A stretch of 5,086 nt of DNA from an uncultured Eubacteriales bacterium (GTDB taxonomy: Bacteria > Bacillota > Clostridia > Oscillospirales > Oscillospiraceae), in assembly GCA_905201305.1 (NCBI GenBank), contig CAJKNS010000185.1:1-5086 (forward strand), given 5' to 3'. Positions 1 through 5,086 of this stretch are shown piece by piece. Every line of letters begins with the position of its first letter. The stretch's first letter is position 1. The notes beneath the pieces were generated by a model. That model made no database searches. It was not told the origin of the DNA and was given only the letters and a program-made list of their open reading frames with translations. Both the position numbers and the translations under genes were made by a program.

Positions 1-1
1 G

Positions 2-1438
2 CTTGATCCCATGGACACCAATCTGGTGGTTGCCGACGAAAGCCGCACCGAAAAGACCATCTGTCTGGCGGTATCCCCTTCCCTGAAGGCATATGGCATC
101 TCCGGACGGGCACGGCTGTTTGAGGTGGTGCAGCGGGTCAAAGAGATCAACAATCAGCGCACTAGATTTGCGCCGAGGCATCAGCTTACCGGCTCCTCCA
201 CCAGCGCGAAAGAGCTGTCGGAACAGCCGTCCCTTGCCCTTGGCTACATTGCCGCACCTCCGCAGATGGCACGCTATATGAAAATCAGCACTCAGATTTA
301 TCAGATCTACCTCAAATACGTTGCCCCGGAGGATATTCATGTCTATTCCATTGACGAGGTGTTCATCGATGCCACCAACTATCTCTCCACCTATCATCAA
401 TCCCCCCGGGCGTTTGCCCGAACCATGATTTTGGACGTGCTTTCCTCCACCGGCATCACTGCCACCGCCGGAATCGGTACCAATCTATACCTTGCCAAAA
501 TCGCCATGGACATCGGCGCAAAGCACATTGCCCCGGACCGATTTGGCGTCCGGATTGCCCAGTTGGATGAGCTGAGCTACCGAAAAATGCTCTGGACCCA
601 CCGTCCGCTGACGGATTTTTGGCGGGTGGGCAAGGGCTATGCAAAAAAGCTCCAGGAAAAGGGGCTGTATACCATGGGGGATATCGCCCGGTGCTCTCTG
701 GGTGGTCCTAACGATTTTTACAATGAGGAGCTGCTCTACAAGCTCTTCGGCGTCAATGCGGAGCTGCTCATCGACCACGCCTGGGGCTATGAGCCCTGCA
801 CCATTGCAGATATCAAGTCCTATCAGCCCCAAACCAGCAGCGCCAGCTCCGGTCAGGTACTCCAGACTCCCTATCCCTTTGACAAAGCCCGGCTGGTCAC
901 CCAGGAGATGACCGATTTACTGGTGATGGATCTGGTGGACCAGGGGCTCAAGACCCCGCAGTTGACCCTGACCGTTGGCTATGACATTGAAAACCTCACC
1001 GATCCCCAGCGCCGTGCCAAATATCACGGTCCCGTTACCACCGACGGCTATGGGCGCAAAATCCCCAAGCATGCCCATGGAACTGCCACTCTTCCCGGCT
1101 ATTCCTCCTCTACCCGCGAGATTATGGAGGCTGTCACGGCGTTGTTTGACCGGATTGTGAATCCGGAGCTGCTGGTACGGCGAATTTATGTCACTGCCTG
1201 CCGTTTAGCGGACGCGAAAACCGCCGGAGCAGACGATTACCGGCAGCTGGACCTGTTTACTGATCCCGCTACCGAGGAAGCCAAGCAGGAAGCCCTTGCC
1301 CGGGAGGAGAAAATGCAGGAAGCCATGCTCTCCATCCGGAAGAAATACGGCAAAAACGCCATTCTCAAGGGCATGAATTTCAAGGAAGGCGCCACTGCCC
1401 GGCAGCGCAACGGGCAAATCGGCGGTCACAAAGCATAA
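2..1438 (+). CDS. Y-family translesion DNA polymerase (UmuC/ImpB-type), 5' partial
   Basis: This is a lesion-bypass DNA polymerase of the Y family, which copies past damaged template bases at low fidelity. The open frame continues to the left edge: codons 2-10 read Leu-Asp-Pro before the ATG at 11. Family members usually carry about 20-25 more N-terminal residues there, including a DLKSFYASVE-like segment with the first metal-binding Asp, so the ATG at 11 is internal and the true start is outside the window. Numbering from that ATG, the second catalytic motif SIDEVFID lies at residues 113-120 (acidic pair D115/E116), followed by GIGTNLYLAKIAMDIGAK, typical of this Gram-positive subgroup. The little-finger region follows, with a QLDLF pentapeptide at 412-416 that matches the beta-clamp-binding consensus. 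The C-terminus (NGQIGGHKA) looks intact. The gene lies 20 bases upstream of a YolD-like gene, a recurring partner. Any SOS (LexA) operator would be upstream and is not visible. Family assignment is firm; which subfamily name applies (UvrX, YqjW or a mobile-element type) is not. Confidence 0.95.
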   Translation, partial: LDPMDTNLVVADESRTEKTICLAVSPSLKAYGISGRARLFEVVQRVKEINNQRTRFAPRHQLTGSSTSAKELSEQPSLALGYIAAPPQMARYMKISTQIYQIYLKYVAPEDIHVYSIDEVFIDATNYLSTYHQSPRAFARTMILDVLSSTGITATAGIGTNLYLAKIAMDIGAKHIAPDRFGVRIAQLDELSYRKMLWTHRPLTDFWRVGKGYAKKLQEKGLYTMGDIARCSLGGPNDFYNEELLYKLFGVNAELLIDHAWGYEPCTIADIKSYQPQTSSASSGQVLQTPYPFDKARLVTQEMTDLLVMDLVDQGLKTPQLTLTVGYDIENLTDPQRRAKYHGPVTTDGYGRKIPKHAHGTATLPGYSSSTREIMEAVTALFDRIVNPELLVRRIYVTACRLADAKTAGADDYRQLDLFTDPATEEAKQEALAREEKMQEAMLSIRKKYGKNAILKGMNFKEGATARQRNGQIGGHKA

Positions 1439-1443
1439 CCAGG

Positions 1444-1450
1444 AAAGGAG
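1444..1450 (+). promoter_or_regulatory. Ribosome binding site of the YolD-like gene
   Basis: AAAGGAG lies 8 bases before the ATG at 1459, a near-ideal Shine-Dalgarno sequence. It fixes the start and shows that the second gene is translated independently rather than relying only on coupling to the polymerase stop at 1436-1438. Confidence 0.85.
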
Positions 1451-1458
1451 TCAGACCA

Positions 1459-1890
1459 ATGTCCGGACCCTATGACGATATTCTGCACGGTTGCCGTCCG
1501 GTTTCCGCCAAGCATCCCCCCATGTCCCGGGCAGACCGTGCCGCCCAATTCTCCCCCTTTGCCGCGCTCACAGGCTATGAGGCTGCCGTCCGGGAAACCG
1601 CACGGCTGACCCAGGGCAGGATTGAGCCGAGCGAGGAGGAAAAGGCGTCCATTGACGGTGTGCTGCAATATTTGCAGGCGCATCTATCGGAGCAGCCCCC
1701 GGTGATTGTCACCTACTTTGTTCCGGACCGAAAAAAGGACGGCGGCGAATACCGCACCATAAGCGCTTCTCTGCGCCGGCTGGAACCGCTGGAGCGTCGG
1801 CTCCTGCTGGTTGACGGCACACAAGTTCCCATTGACGATATCTCCCAGCTCCAGTGTCCCAACCTGCCGGAGGAGCCCATGGAGCCATAA
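1459..1890 (+). CDS. YolD-like family protein, partner of the Y-family polymerase
   Basis: A 143-residue protein with the hallmarks of the YolD-like family. The N-terminal block at residues 18-51 (KHPPMSRADRAAQFSPFAAL, then TGYEAAVRETARLT) is the conserved signature of the version paired with clostridial Y-family polymerases. The second half (about 80-128: a VTYFVPD strand, KKDGG turn, then LLLVDGTQVPIDDI) looks like a small beta-barrel. There is no signal peptide or membrane segment, so it is presumably cytoplasmic. The ATG at 1459 is preceded by AAAGGAG at 1444-1450 with 8 bases between, which settles the start. It follows the polymerase by 20 bases and should share its transcript. In Bacillus subtilis the relatives YolD and YqjX are encoded beside UvrX and YqjW and have been proposed to play a UmuD-like accessory role. 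That role is inferred here from context; no peptidase motif is visible. The stop codon directly abuts a terminator hairpin. Confidence 0.88.
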   Translation: MSGPYDDILHGCRPVSAKHPPMSRADRAAQFSPFAALTGYEAAVRETARLTQGRIEPSEEEKASIDGVLQYLQAHLSEQPPVIVTYFVPDRKKDGGEYRTISASLRRLEPLERRLLLVDGTQVPIDDISQLQCPNLPEEPMEP

Positions 1891-1928
1891 AAAAGGACAG
1901 TACCGATTTGGGTCGGTACTGTCCTTTT
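1891..1928. terminator. Bidirectional intrinsic terminator between convergent genes
   Basis: A perfect inverted repeat: the left arm (1891-1906, AAAAGGACAGTACCGA) pairs with the right arm (1913-1928) over 16 bp around a 6-base loop TTTGGG. On the + strand the stem ends in a T-rich tract (TCCTTTTCTTTCATTTT). Read on the - strand, the arm ends in six consecutive T (complement of A1889-A1894). It can therefore stop the polymerase/YolD transcript coming from the left and the argS-sfsA transcript coming from the right. It begins one base after the YolD-gene stop and lies 8 bases from the sfsA stop, filling nearly all of the 46-base gap between them. Confidence 0.92.
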
Positions 1929-1936
1929 CTTTCATT

Positions 1937-2614
1937 TTATAAATGTACTGCCACGGGATTTCCAATGGTCATGGTATCCGGCGTTACCACGCAGTCCACT
2001 GCCAGCACCGCAACGCCCTTTGCCGCTGCCTCCCGCAGGGCTTTGCCAAATTCAGGATCTGTCCCATCGTTGGGCGTCAGATATCGCACCGGCGCCATCT
2101 GGATCACAAACAGCACCGCCGCATCATAGCCCTGCTCCCTGGCAAGCGTCAGCTCCCGGAGATGCCTTGCCCCGCGCTGAGTGGGTGCATCCGGGAAACG
2201 GCAAACTCCGTTTTCCTCCAGCGTCACGCCCTTGACCTCTAAAAACATGGGCTTGCCGTCCCGCTCCAGATAGAAGTCAAACCGGGAATCATGAAATCGC
2301 TGCTCCGGCAGAACCACCTGGGCGTTTCCCAATCCGCCATTTCGGAGCCACTCTCCCACCGCCTGATTGGGCGCCTGGGAGTCCATGTTCACAAGATAGG
2401 TTCCCTTTTCCACCGCAATCAGATCATAGGCGGTTTTCCGGTTGGGGTTTTCCGCTTCTGCACACCAGACCCTTGCCCCGGGAATCAGCAGCTCCCGGCA
2501 GCGTCCGGTATTTTTCACATGGCAAATCTCCGTTTTCCCGTCCATTTCCACATGGGCAATGAATCGGTTGGGACGGCTTAAAAACCGTCCCTGCTTTACC
2601 GCAGAATAGCGCAA
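1937..2614 (-). CDS. sfsA: DNA/RNA nuclease SfsA (sugar fermentation stimulation protein family)
   Basis: A 225-residue SfsA-family protein, close to the family's usual length (about 230). The N-terminal part (FLSRPNRFIA at 11-20, HVKNTGRCRELL at 32-43) matches the conserved nucleic-acid-binding, OB-like portion. The C-terminal part carries a PD-(D/E)xK nuclease-type core: SRFDFYLE with D113, then FLEVKGVTLE with E126 and K128. The FPDA and RGARHLREL signature follows at 140-155. The family was named after an E. coli gene whose overexpression stimulated maltose metabolism, and it is now annotated as a DNA/RNA nuclease; its physiological role here is unknown. The start is TTG at 2614: the codon two positions upstream in the same frame is the argS stop, so no earlier start exists, and the family alignment runs right up to this residue. 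A weak GGAG sits 12 bases upstream inside the argS end (2627-2630), so coupling to argS translation is likely. It ends beside a shared terminator. Confidence 0.94.
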   Translation of the reverse strand: MRYSAVKQGRFLSRPNRFIAHVEMDGKTEICHVKNTGRCRELLIPGARVWCAEAENPNRKTAYDLIAVEKGTYLVNMDSQAPNQAVGEWLRNGGLGNAQVVLPEQRFHDSRFDFYLERDGKPMFLEVKGVTLEENGVCRFPDAPTQRGARHLRELTLAREQGYDAAVLFVIQMAPVRYLTPNDGTDPEFGKALREAAAKGVAVLAVDCVVTPDTMTIGNPVAVHL

Positions 2615-2617
2615 GGC

Positions 2618-4387
2618 TTACATCTTCTCCGGGGCTTTAAAGCCCAGAAGGTCAATGCAGGTTTCCAGCACCCGCTTTGCCAGCGTGATAAGGGCAATGT
2701 AGCCCTGCTGCCGCGTTTCGTCTGTCTCGGTGAGGATCCGGGTTTCATGGTAGAACCGGTTCACCGCGCAGCAGAGATCATAGATATACGCGCACAGCAC
2801 ATTGGGCTGGGTGTCCCGATAAGCAAGCTGGATGTTGTCCGCAAACCGGCTGATCTGGAGCATCAGGTCCTTCTCAATCTGGTTCTGGGCAGGCAGCAGC
2901 TCCGCCGCCATGGGATCGTTCCCGGTCTTCTCCTGATATTTGGACAGGATGGACTTGATCCGCACGATGGTATAGAGAATATAGGGTCCGGTGTTGCCCT
3001 CAAAGGCGGAGAACCGATCCATATCAAAGGCATAGTCCTTGGTGGCAAGGTTGGAAAGGTCGCCGTATTTCAGGGCTGCCACCGCAATGATGCCCGCAAT
3101 CTCATCCACCGCGTCGCCGGTGATGATGTTGTTCTCCAGAATCCGCTGCTTGACGGTGTCGGTAATTTCGGAGATCAGATACTCCAGCCGCATGACGCCG
3201 CCGGAACGGGTCTTAAAGGGCTTTCCGTCCTTGCCATTCATGGTGCCGAAGCCCAGGAACTGAAGCCGGGTGCTTTCGGGCACAATATGAGACTTCTTTG
3301 CGGTACGGAACACCTGCTCAAAATGCAGCGCCTGCCGCTTGTCCACCACATAGAGCACCTTGTCGGGATGATAGTCCTGCTCCCGCTGCACCAGCGTGGC
3401 AAGATCGGTGGTGGCATAGAGGGTCGCACCGTCGGACTTGAGGATAATGCAGGGTGGAATTTCCTTCTTGTCCTCAGGCTCCTGGACATTGACCACCAGG
3501 GCGCCCTGGCTCTCCACCGCATAGCCGCCGTCCTTCAGATACTTGACCATGTCGGCAATATAGGGCTCGGCGTCACTTTCGCCCTTCCAAAGGTCGAATT
3601 CCACGTTGAGATTTTTGTAGTTTTTCTTCAAATCCGTCACGGACACGTTCATCACATGGCGCCAGATTGCCATATAGCCCCGATCTCCCTGCTGGAGCTT
3701 CAGGGTTGCCTCATGTGCCCGGGCAGAGAATTCCGGGTCCTCCTTGCTCTTTGCGGAGGCAGCGGGATAAATCTGCTCCAGCTCAGAGATGGTAAAGGGC
3801 GGCTCCGTGGGATATTCTCCCTGAAAGTCCGGATCAAAATAGGGAAGCTCCGGCTGACGGTCCCGAATGCCCTCAATAATCAGCCCCATCTGGAGTCCCC
3901 AATCGCCCAGGTGTACGTCGCCGATCACCCGGTTGCCCATATACCGCTCAATGCGCTTGACCGCTTCGCCAATAATGGCAGGACGAATATGCCCAACGTG
4001 CAGGGGCTTTGCAACGTTGGCTCCGCCATAGTCAATGATTACGGTTTTGGGCTTCTCTTCTCCCTGGAGTCCGAACTTTTCCGCCTTGGACATATCGCGA
4101 AGATATGCCGCCACATATTCCGGCGCCAGACGCAGGTTGATAAAGCCGGGCTTTACCGCCTCCACCGACGAAAACGCAGGATTGCCCTGGAGAAGCGCCA
4201 CAGCCTCTTCGGCAATCTGAATGGGGGCTTTATGATATTGCTTTGCAGCCTTCATGCTGCCGTTGCACTGATATTCGCACAAATCCGGACGTGCCGATAC
4301 GCTGACCCGCCCAAGCTCCGGCGCATAACCGGCTTTCTCAAACGCGGCGGATACCTGTCCGGAGATCAGATCGATGAGTTTTTCCAT
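2618..4387 (-). CDS. argS: Arginyl-tRNA synthetase (class I), ArgS
   Basis: This essential cytoplasmic enzyme attaches arginine to tRNA-Arg using ATP. From the ATG at 4387 the protein is 589 residues, normal for bacterial ArgRS. Order of parts: an N-terminal additional domain that contacts the tRNA D-loop (about 1-85, with CNGSMKAAKQYHKAPIQIAE at 41-60); the class I Rossmann catalytic core with its HIGH-type motif HVGH at 130-133 in an AKPLHVGHIRPAIIGEAV context; the KMSKS-equivalent loop as GKDGKPFKTRSGG at 385-397, which lacks the classical KMSKS lysine as in many ArgRS; and a helical DALR anticodon-binding domain from about 460 (FEGNTGPYILYTIVRIKSIL) to the end (GFKAPEKM). The frame could open at a TTG at 4408, but the ATG at 4387 has a proper GGAAAGGA upstream and the TTG has none. 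It is the first gene of a unit with sfsA, 3 bases downstream. Expression is from a strong promoter at 4436-4464; the leader is short and shows no T-box. Confidence 0.97.
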   Translation of the reverse strand: MEKLIDLISGQVSAAFEKAGYAPELGRVSVSARPDLCEYQCNGSMKAAKQYHKAPIQIAEEAVALLQGNPAFSSVEAVKPGFINLRLAPEYVAAYLRDMSKAEKFGLQGEEKPKTVIIDYGGANVAKPLHVGHIRPAIIGEAVKRIERYMGNRVIGDVHLGDWGLQMGLIIEGIRDRQPELPYFDPDFQGEYPTEPPFTISELEQIYPAASAKSKEDPEFSARAHEATLKLQQGDRGYMAIWRHVMNVSVTDLKKNYKNLNVEFDLWKGESDAEPYIADMVKYLKDGGYAVESQGALVVNVQEPEDKKEIPPCIILKSDGATLYATTDLATLVQREQDYHPDKVLYVVDKRQALHFEQVFRTAKKSHIVPESTRLQFLGFGTMNGKDGKPFKTRSGGVMRLEYLISEITDTVKQRILENNIITGDAVDEIAGIIAVAALKYGDLSNLATKDYAFDMDRFSAFEGNTGPYILYTIVRIKSILSKYQEKTGNDPMAAELLPAQNQIEKDLMLQISRFADNIQLAYRDTQPNVLCAYIYDLCCAVNRFYHETRILTETDETRQQGYIALITLAKRVLETCIDLLGFKAPEKM

Positions 4388-4397
4388 AGTTCCGTTT

Positions 4398-4406
4398 TCC
4401 TTTCCC
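4398..4406 (-). promoter_or_regulatory. Ribosome binding site deciding the argS start
   Basis: On the - strand GGGAAAGGA lies 10 bases upstream of the ATG at 4387. Nothing comparable precedes the in-frame TTG at 4408, seven codons earlier, whose first codons would overlap this site. This supports the shorter 589-residue ArgS. Confidence 0.75.
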
Positions 4407-4435
4407 AATGACGGTCAAAGACCATAGTTGATATC

Positions 4436-4464
4436 ATTATACCACGGATCCCTGCCAGTGTAAA
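4436..4464 (-). promoter_or_regulatory. Sigma-A type promoter of argS-sfsA
   Basis: Read on the - strand: -35 TTTACA (4464-4459, five of six consensus bases), a 17-base spacer, and a perfect -10 TATAAT (4441-4436). Transcription should begin near 4429, giving a leader of about 42 bases before the argS ATG. A short hairpin-capable sequence, GGTC-AAA-GACC, sits in that leader at 4413-4423; with only four pairs it is probably not significant. The near-consensus promoter fits a constitutive housekeeping gene. Confidence 0.88.
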
Positions 4465-4468
4465 CCTT

Positions 4469-4484
4469 GTTGCACCGTTGCATC
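4469..4484. repeat. Tandem GTTGCA pair between the divergent -35 boxes
   Basis: GTTGCA occurs at 4469-4474 and again at 4477-4482, an 8-base period (GTTGCACC, GTTGCATC). The second copy overlaps the + strand -35 box. It could be a regulator's half-site pair or plain chance; nothing else in the window supports a bound regulator. Confidence 0.35.
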
Positions 4485-4506
4485 CCATGTCCGTTTATTG
4501 TATAAT
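4478..4506 (+). promoter_or_regulatory. Sigma-A type promoter of the threonine aldolase gene
   Basis: TTGCAT at 4478-4483 (the three leading consensus bases match), a 17-base spacer, and a perfect -10 TATAAT at 4501-4506. Transcription should start near 4513, about 31 bases before the ATG at 4544. It is back to back with the argS promoter; the two -35 boxes are separated by only 13 bp, so polymerases at the two sites could interfere with each other. Confidence 0.8.
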
Positions 4507-4527
4507 ATCGGGTGAATTCTGTCAAAG

Positions 4528-4535
4528 AAAAGGAG
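4528..4535 (+). promoter_or_regulatory. Ribosome binding site of the threonine aldolase gene
   Basis: AAAAGGAG ends 8 bases before the ATG at 4544, a near-ideal Shine-Dalgarno sequence. It fixes the start ahead of the next in-frame ATG at codon 11. Confidence 0.85.
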
Positions 4536-4543
4536 TCCTTTCC

Positions 4544-5086
4544 ATGCCTCATCTGCATTTTACCTCCGACTATATGGAGGGCGCCCACCCGTCCATTCTA
4601 AGCGCGCTTACGGAAAGCAATCTGGAGAAAACCGAGGGCTACGGCTTTGATCCCTATTGCGACAGCGCAAAGGAGAAAATCCGCGCCGCCTGCCGGTGTC
4701 CCGATGCCGCAGTTTATTTTCTGGTCGGCGGTACCCAGACCAACGCCACGGTCATCGATGCCCTGCTTCGGTCCTATCAAGGTGTCCTCTGCGCCGAAAC
4801 CGGGCATATCAGCACCCACGAAGCCGGCGCCATTGAGTTTGGCGGACATAAGGTTCTGACGCTGCCCCATCAGCTGGGAAAAATCTCCGCAGAAGCCATC
4901 GCCCATGCCATGGATGTTTACAATGGCGATGCCAATCGGGAGCACACGGTGATGCCCGGCATGGTCTATCTCTCCCAGCCCACGGAATACGGCACGCTGT
5001 ACTCTCTTGCGGAGCTGACCGCGATTCACGACGTTTGCCGGAAGCACCGGCTGCCCCTTTATATCGACGGCGCCCGGCTTGCCTAT
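4544..5086 (+). CDS. Low-specificity L-threonine aldolase / beta-eliminating lyase family PLP enzyme, 3' partial
   Basis: The frame from the ATG at 4544 is open for 181 codons to the window edge; the family is usually about 340 residues, so roughly half is present. It belongs to the fold-type I, PLP-dependent threonine aldolase group, which cleaves L-threonine or L-allo-threonine to glycine and acetaldehyde. Visible motifs are the opening HFTSDYMEGAHPSIL, typical of the clostridial branch; GGTQTN at 62-67, where the PLP phosphate is held; H88 in GHISTHEAGA, aligned with the histidine that stacks on the PLP ring in E. coli LtaE; and IDGARL at 174-179, with D175 expected to pair with the pyridine nitrogen. 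The lysine that forms the Schiff base lies beyond the edge and could not be checked. The gene is divergent from argS, with its own promoter and ribosome binding site. Substrate preference cannot be read from sequence; a related beta-eliminating lyase activity remains possible. Confidence 0.92.
   Translation, partial: MPHLHFTSDYMEGAHPSILSALTESNLEKTEGYGFDPYCDSAKEKIRAACRCPDAAVYFLVGGTQTNATVIDALLRSYQGVLCAETGHISTHEAGAIEFGGHKVLTLPHQLGKISAEAIAHAMDVYNGDANREHTVMPGMVYLSQPTEYGTLYSLAELTAIHDVCRKHRLPLYIDGARLAY

Noticed and set aside
485..832. A 115-codon - strand frame and other short frames inside the polymerase gene.
   Set aside because: They overlap conserved polymerase sequence and have no supporting start signals or recognisable products.
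1684..1965. A 93-codon - strand frame spanning the terminator and the end of the YolD gene.
   Set aside because: It would run straight through the terminator hairpin and antisense to a conserved gene, with a start inside the sfsA 3' end.
2747..4411. A 554-codon open frame on the + strand, antisense to argS.
   Set aside because: It covers almost the whole of argS, which is an unmistakable synthetase on the other strand. The translation shows no recognisable domain and no ribosome binding site at its start. Long antisense frames are expected where codon use is GC-biased.
4388..4435. T-box or other tRNA-sensing leader upstream of argS.
   Set aside because: The predicted leader is only about 42 bases, far too short for a T-box, and contains neither a T-box consensus nor a terminator.
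4529..4541. AAAGGA-G-TCCTTT inverted repeat that could hide the aldolase ribosome binding site.
   Set aside because: The one-base loop cannot fold as drawn; opening it to a feasible loop leaves about four mostly A-T pairs, too weak to regulate.
4598..5047. A 149-codon open frame on the - strand, antisense to the threonine aldolase gene.
   Set aside because: The + strand protein is a clear family match with motifs, promoter and ribosome binding site; the antisense product resembles nothing and has no initiation signals.
1..5086. CRISPR arrays, tRNA or rRNA genes, insertion-sequence ends, attachment sites.
   Set aside because: Reading both strands showed no regularly spaced repeats, no structural RNA signatures, and no transposase or terminal inverted repeats; nearly all bases are accounted for by six genes and short intergenic signals.

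Overview
The window reads as a stretch of chromosome from a GC-rich member of the Firmicutes, class Clostridia. An Oscillospiraceae/Ruminococcaceae-type gut anaerobe is the best guess. This rests on the AAAGGAG-type ribosome binding sites, on the Y-family polymerase and YolD pair in the form common in Clostridia, and on the overall flavour of the proteins. The genus cannot be named from this sequence alone.

Layout, left to right: (1) a Y-family (UmuC/ImpB-type) translesion DNA polymerase on the + strand, cut at its 5' end by the window edge (2-1438); (2) 20 bases later, a YolD-like protein (1459-1890), which together with the polymerase looks like a DNA-damage-tolerance operon; (3) a perfect 16-bp-stem hairpin (1891-1928) that can terminate transcription in both directions between convergent genes; (4) on the - strand, sfsA (1937-2614) as the downstream gene and argS (2618-4387, arginyl-tRNA synthetase) as the upstream gene of a tight two-gene operon; (5) a 156-bp divergent intergenic region with a very good sigma-A type promoter facing each way; (6) on the + strand, the first 181 codons of a PLP-dependent low-specificity L-threonine aldolase/beta-eliminating-lyase family enzyme, running off the right edge (4544-5086).

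How they work together: the polymerase and YolD probably act as one lesion-bypass module, and the polymerase carries a QLDLF sliding-clamp-binding motif near its C-terminus. ArgS is housekeeping; SfsA, a predicted DNA/RNA nuclease, rides on its transcript. The argS TAA stop is followed directly by GCC and then a TTG start for sfsA in the same frame, so translational coupling is likely. The aldolase is a separate transcription unit sharing only the promoter region with argS.

No RNA gene, CRISPR array, insertion sequence, attachment site or riboswitch could be supported. All genes present look intact apart from the two cut by the window edges. No clearly new biological system was found; the polymerase/YolD pair is the part most likely to reward a closer look, together with its unseen left flank.
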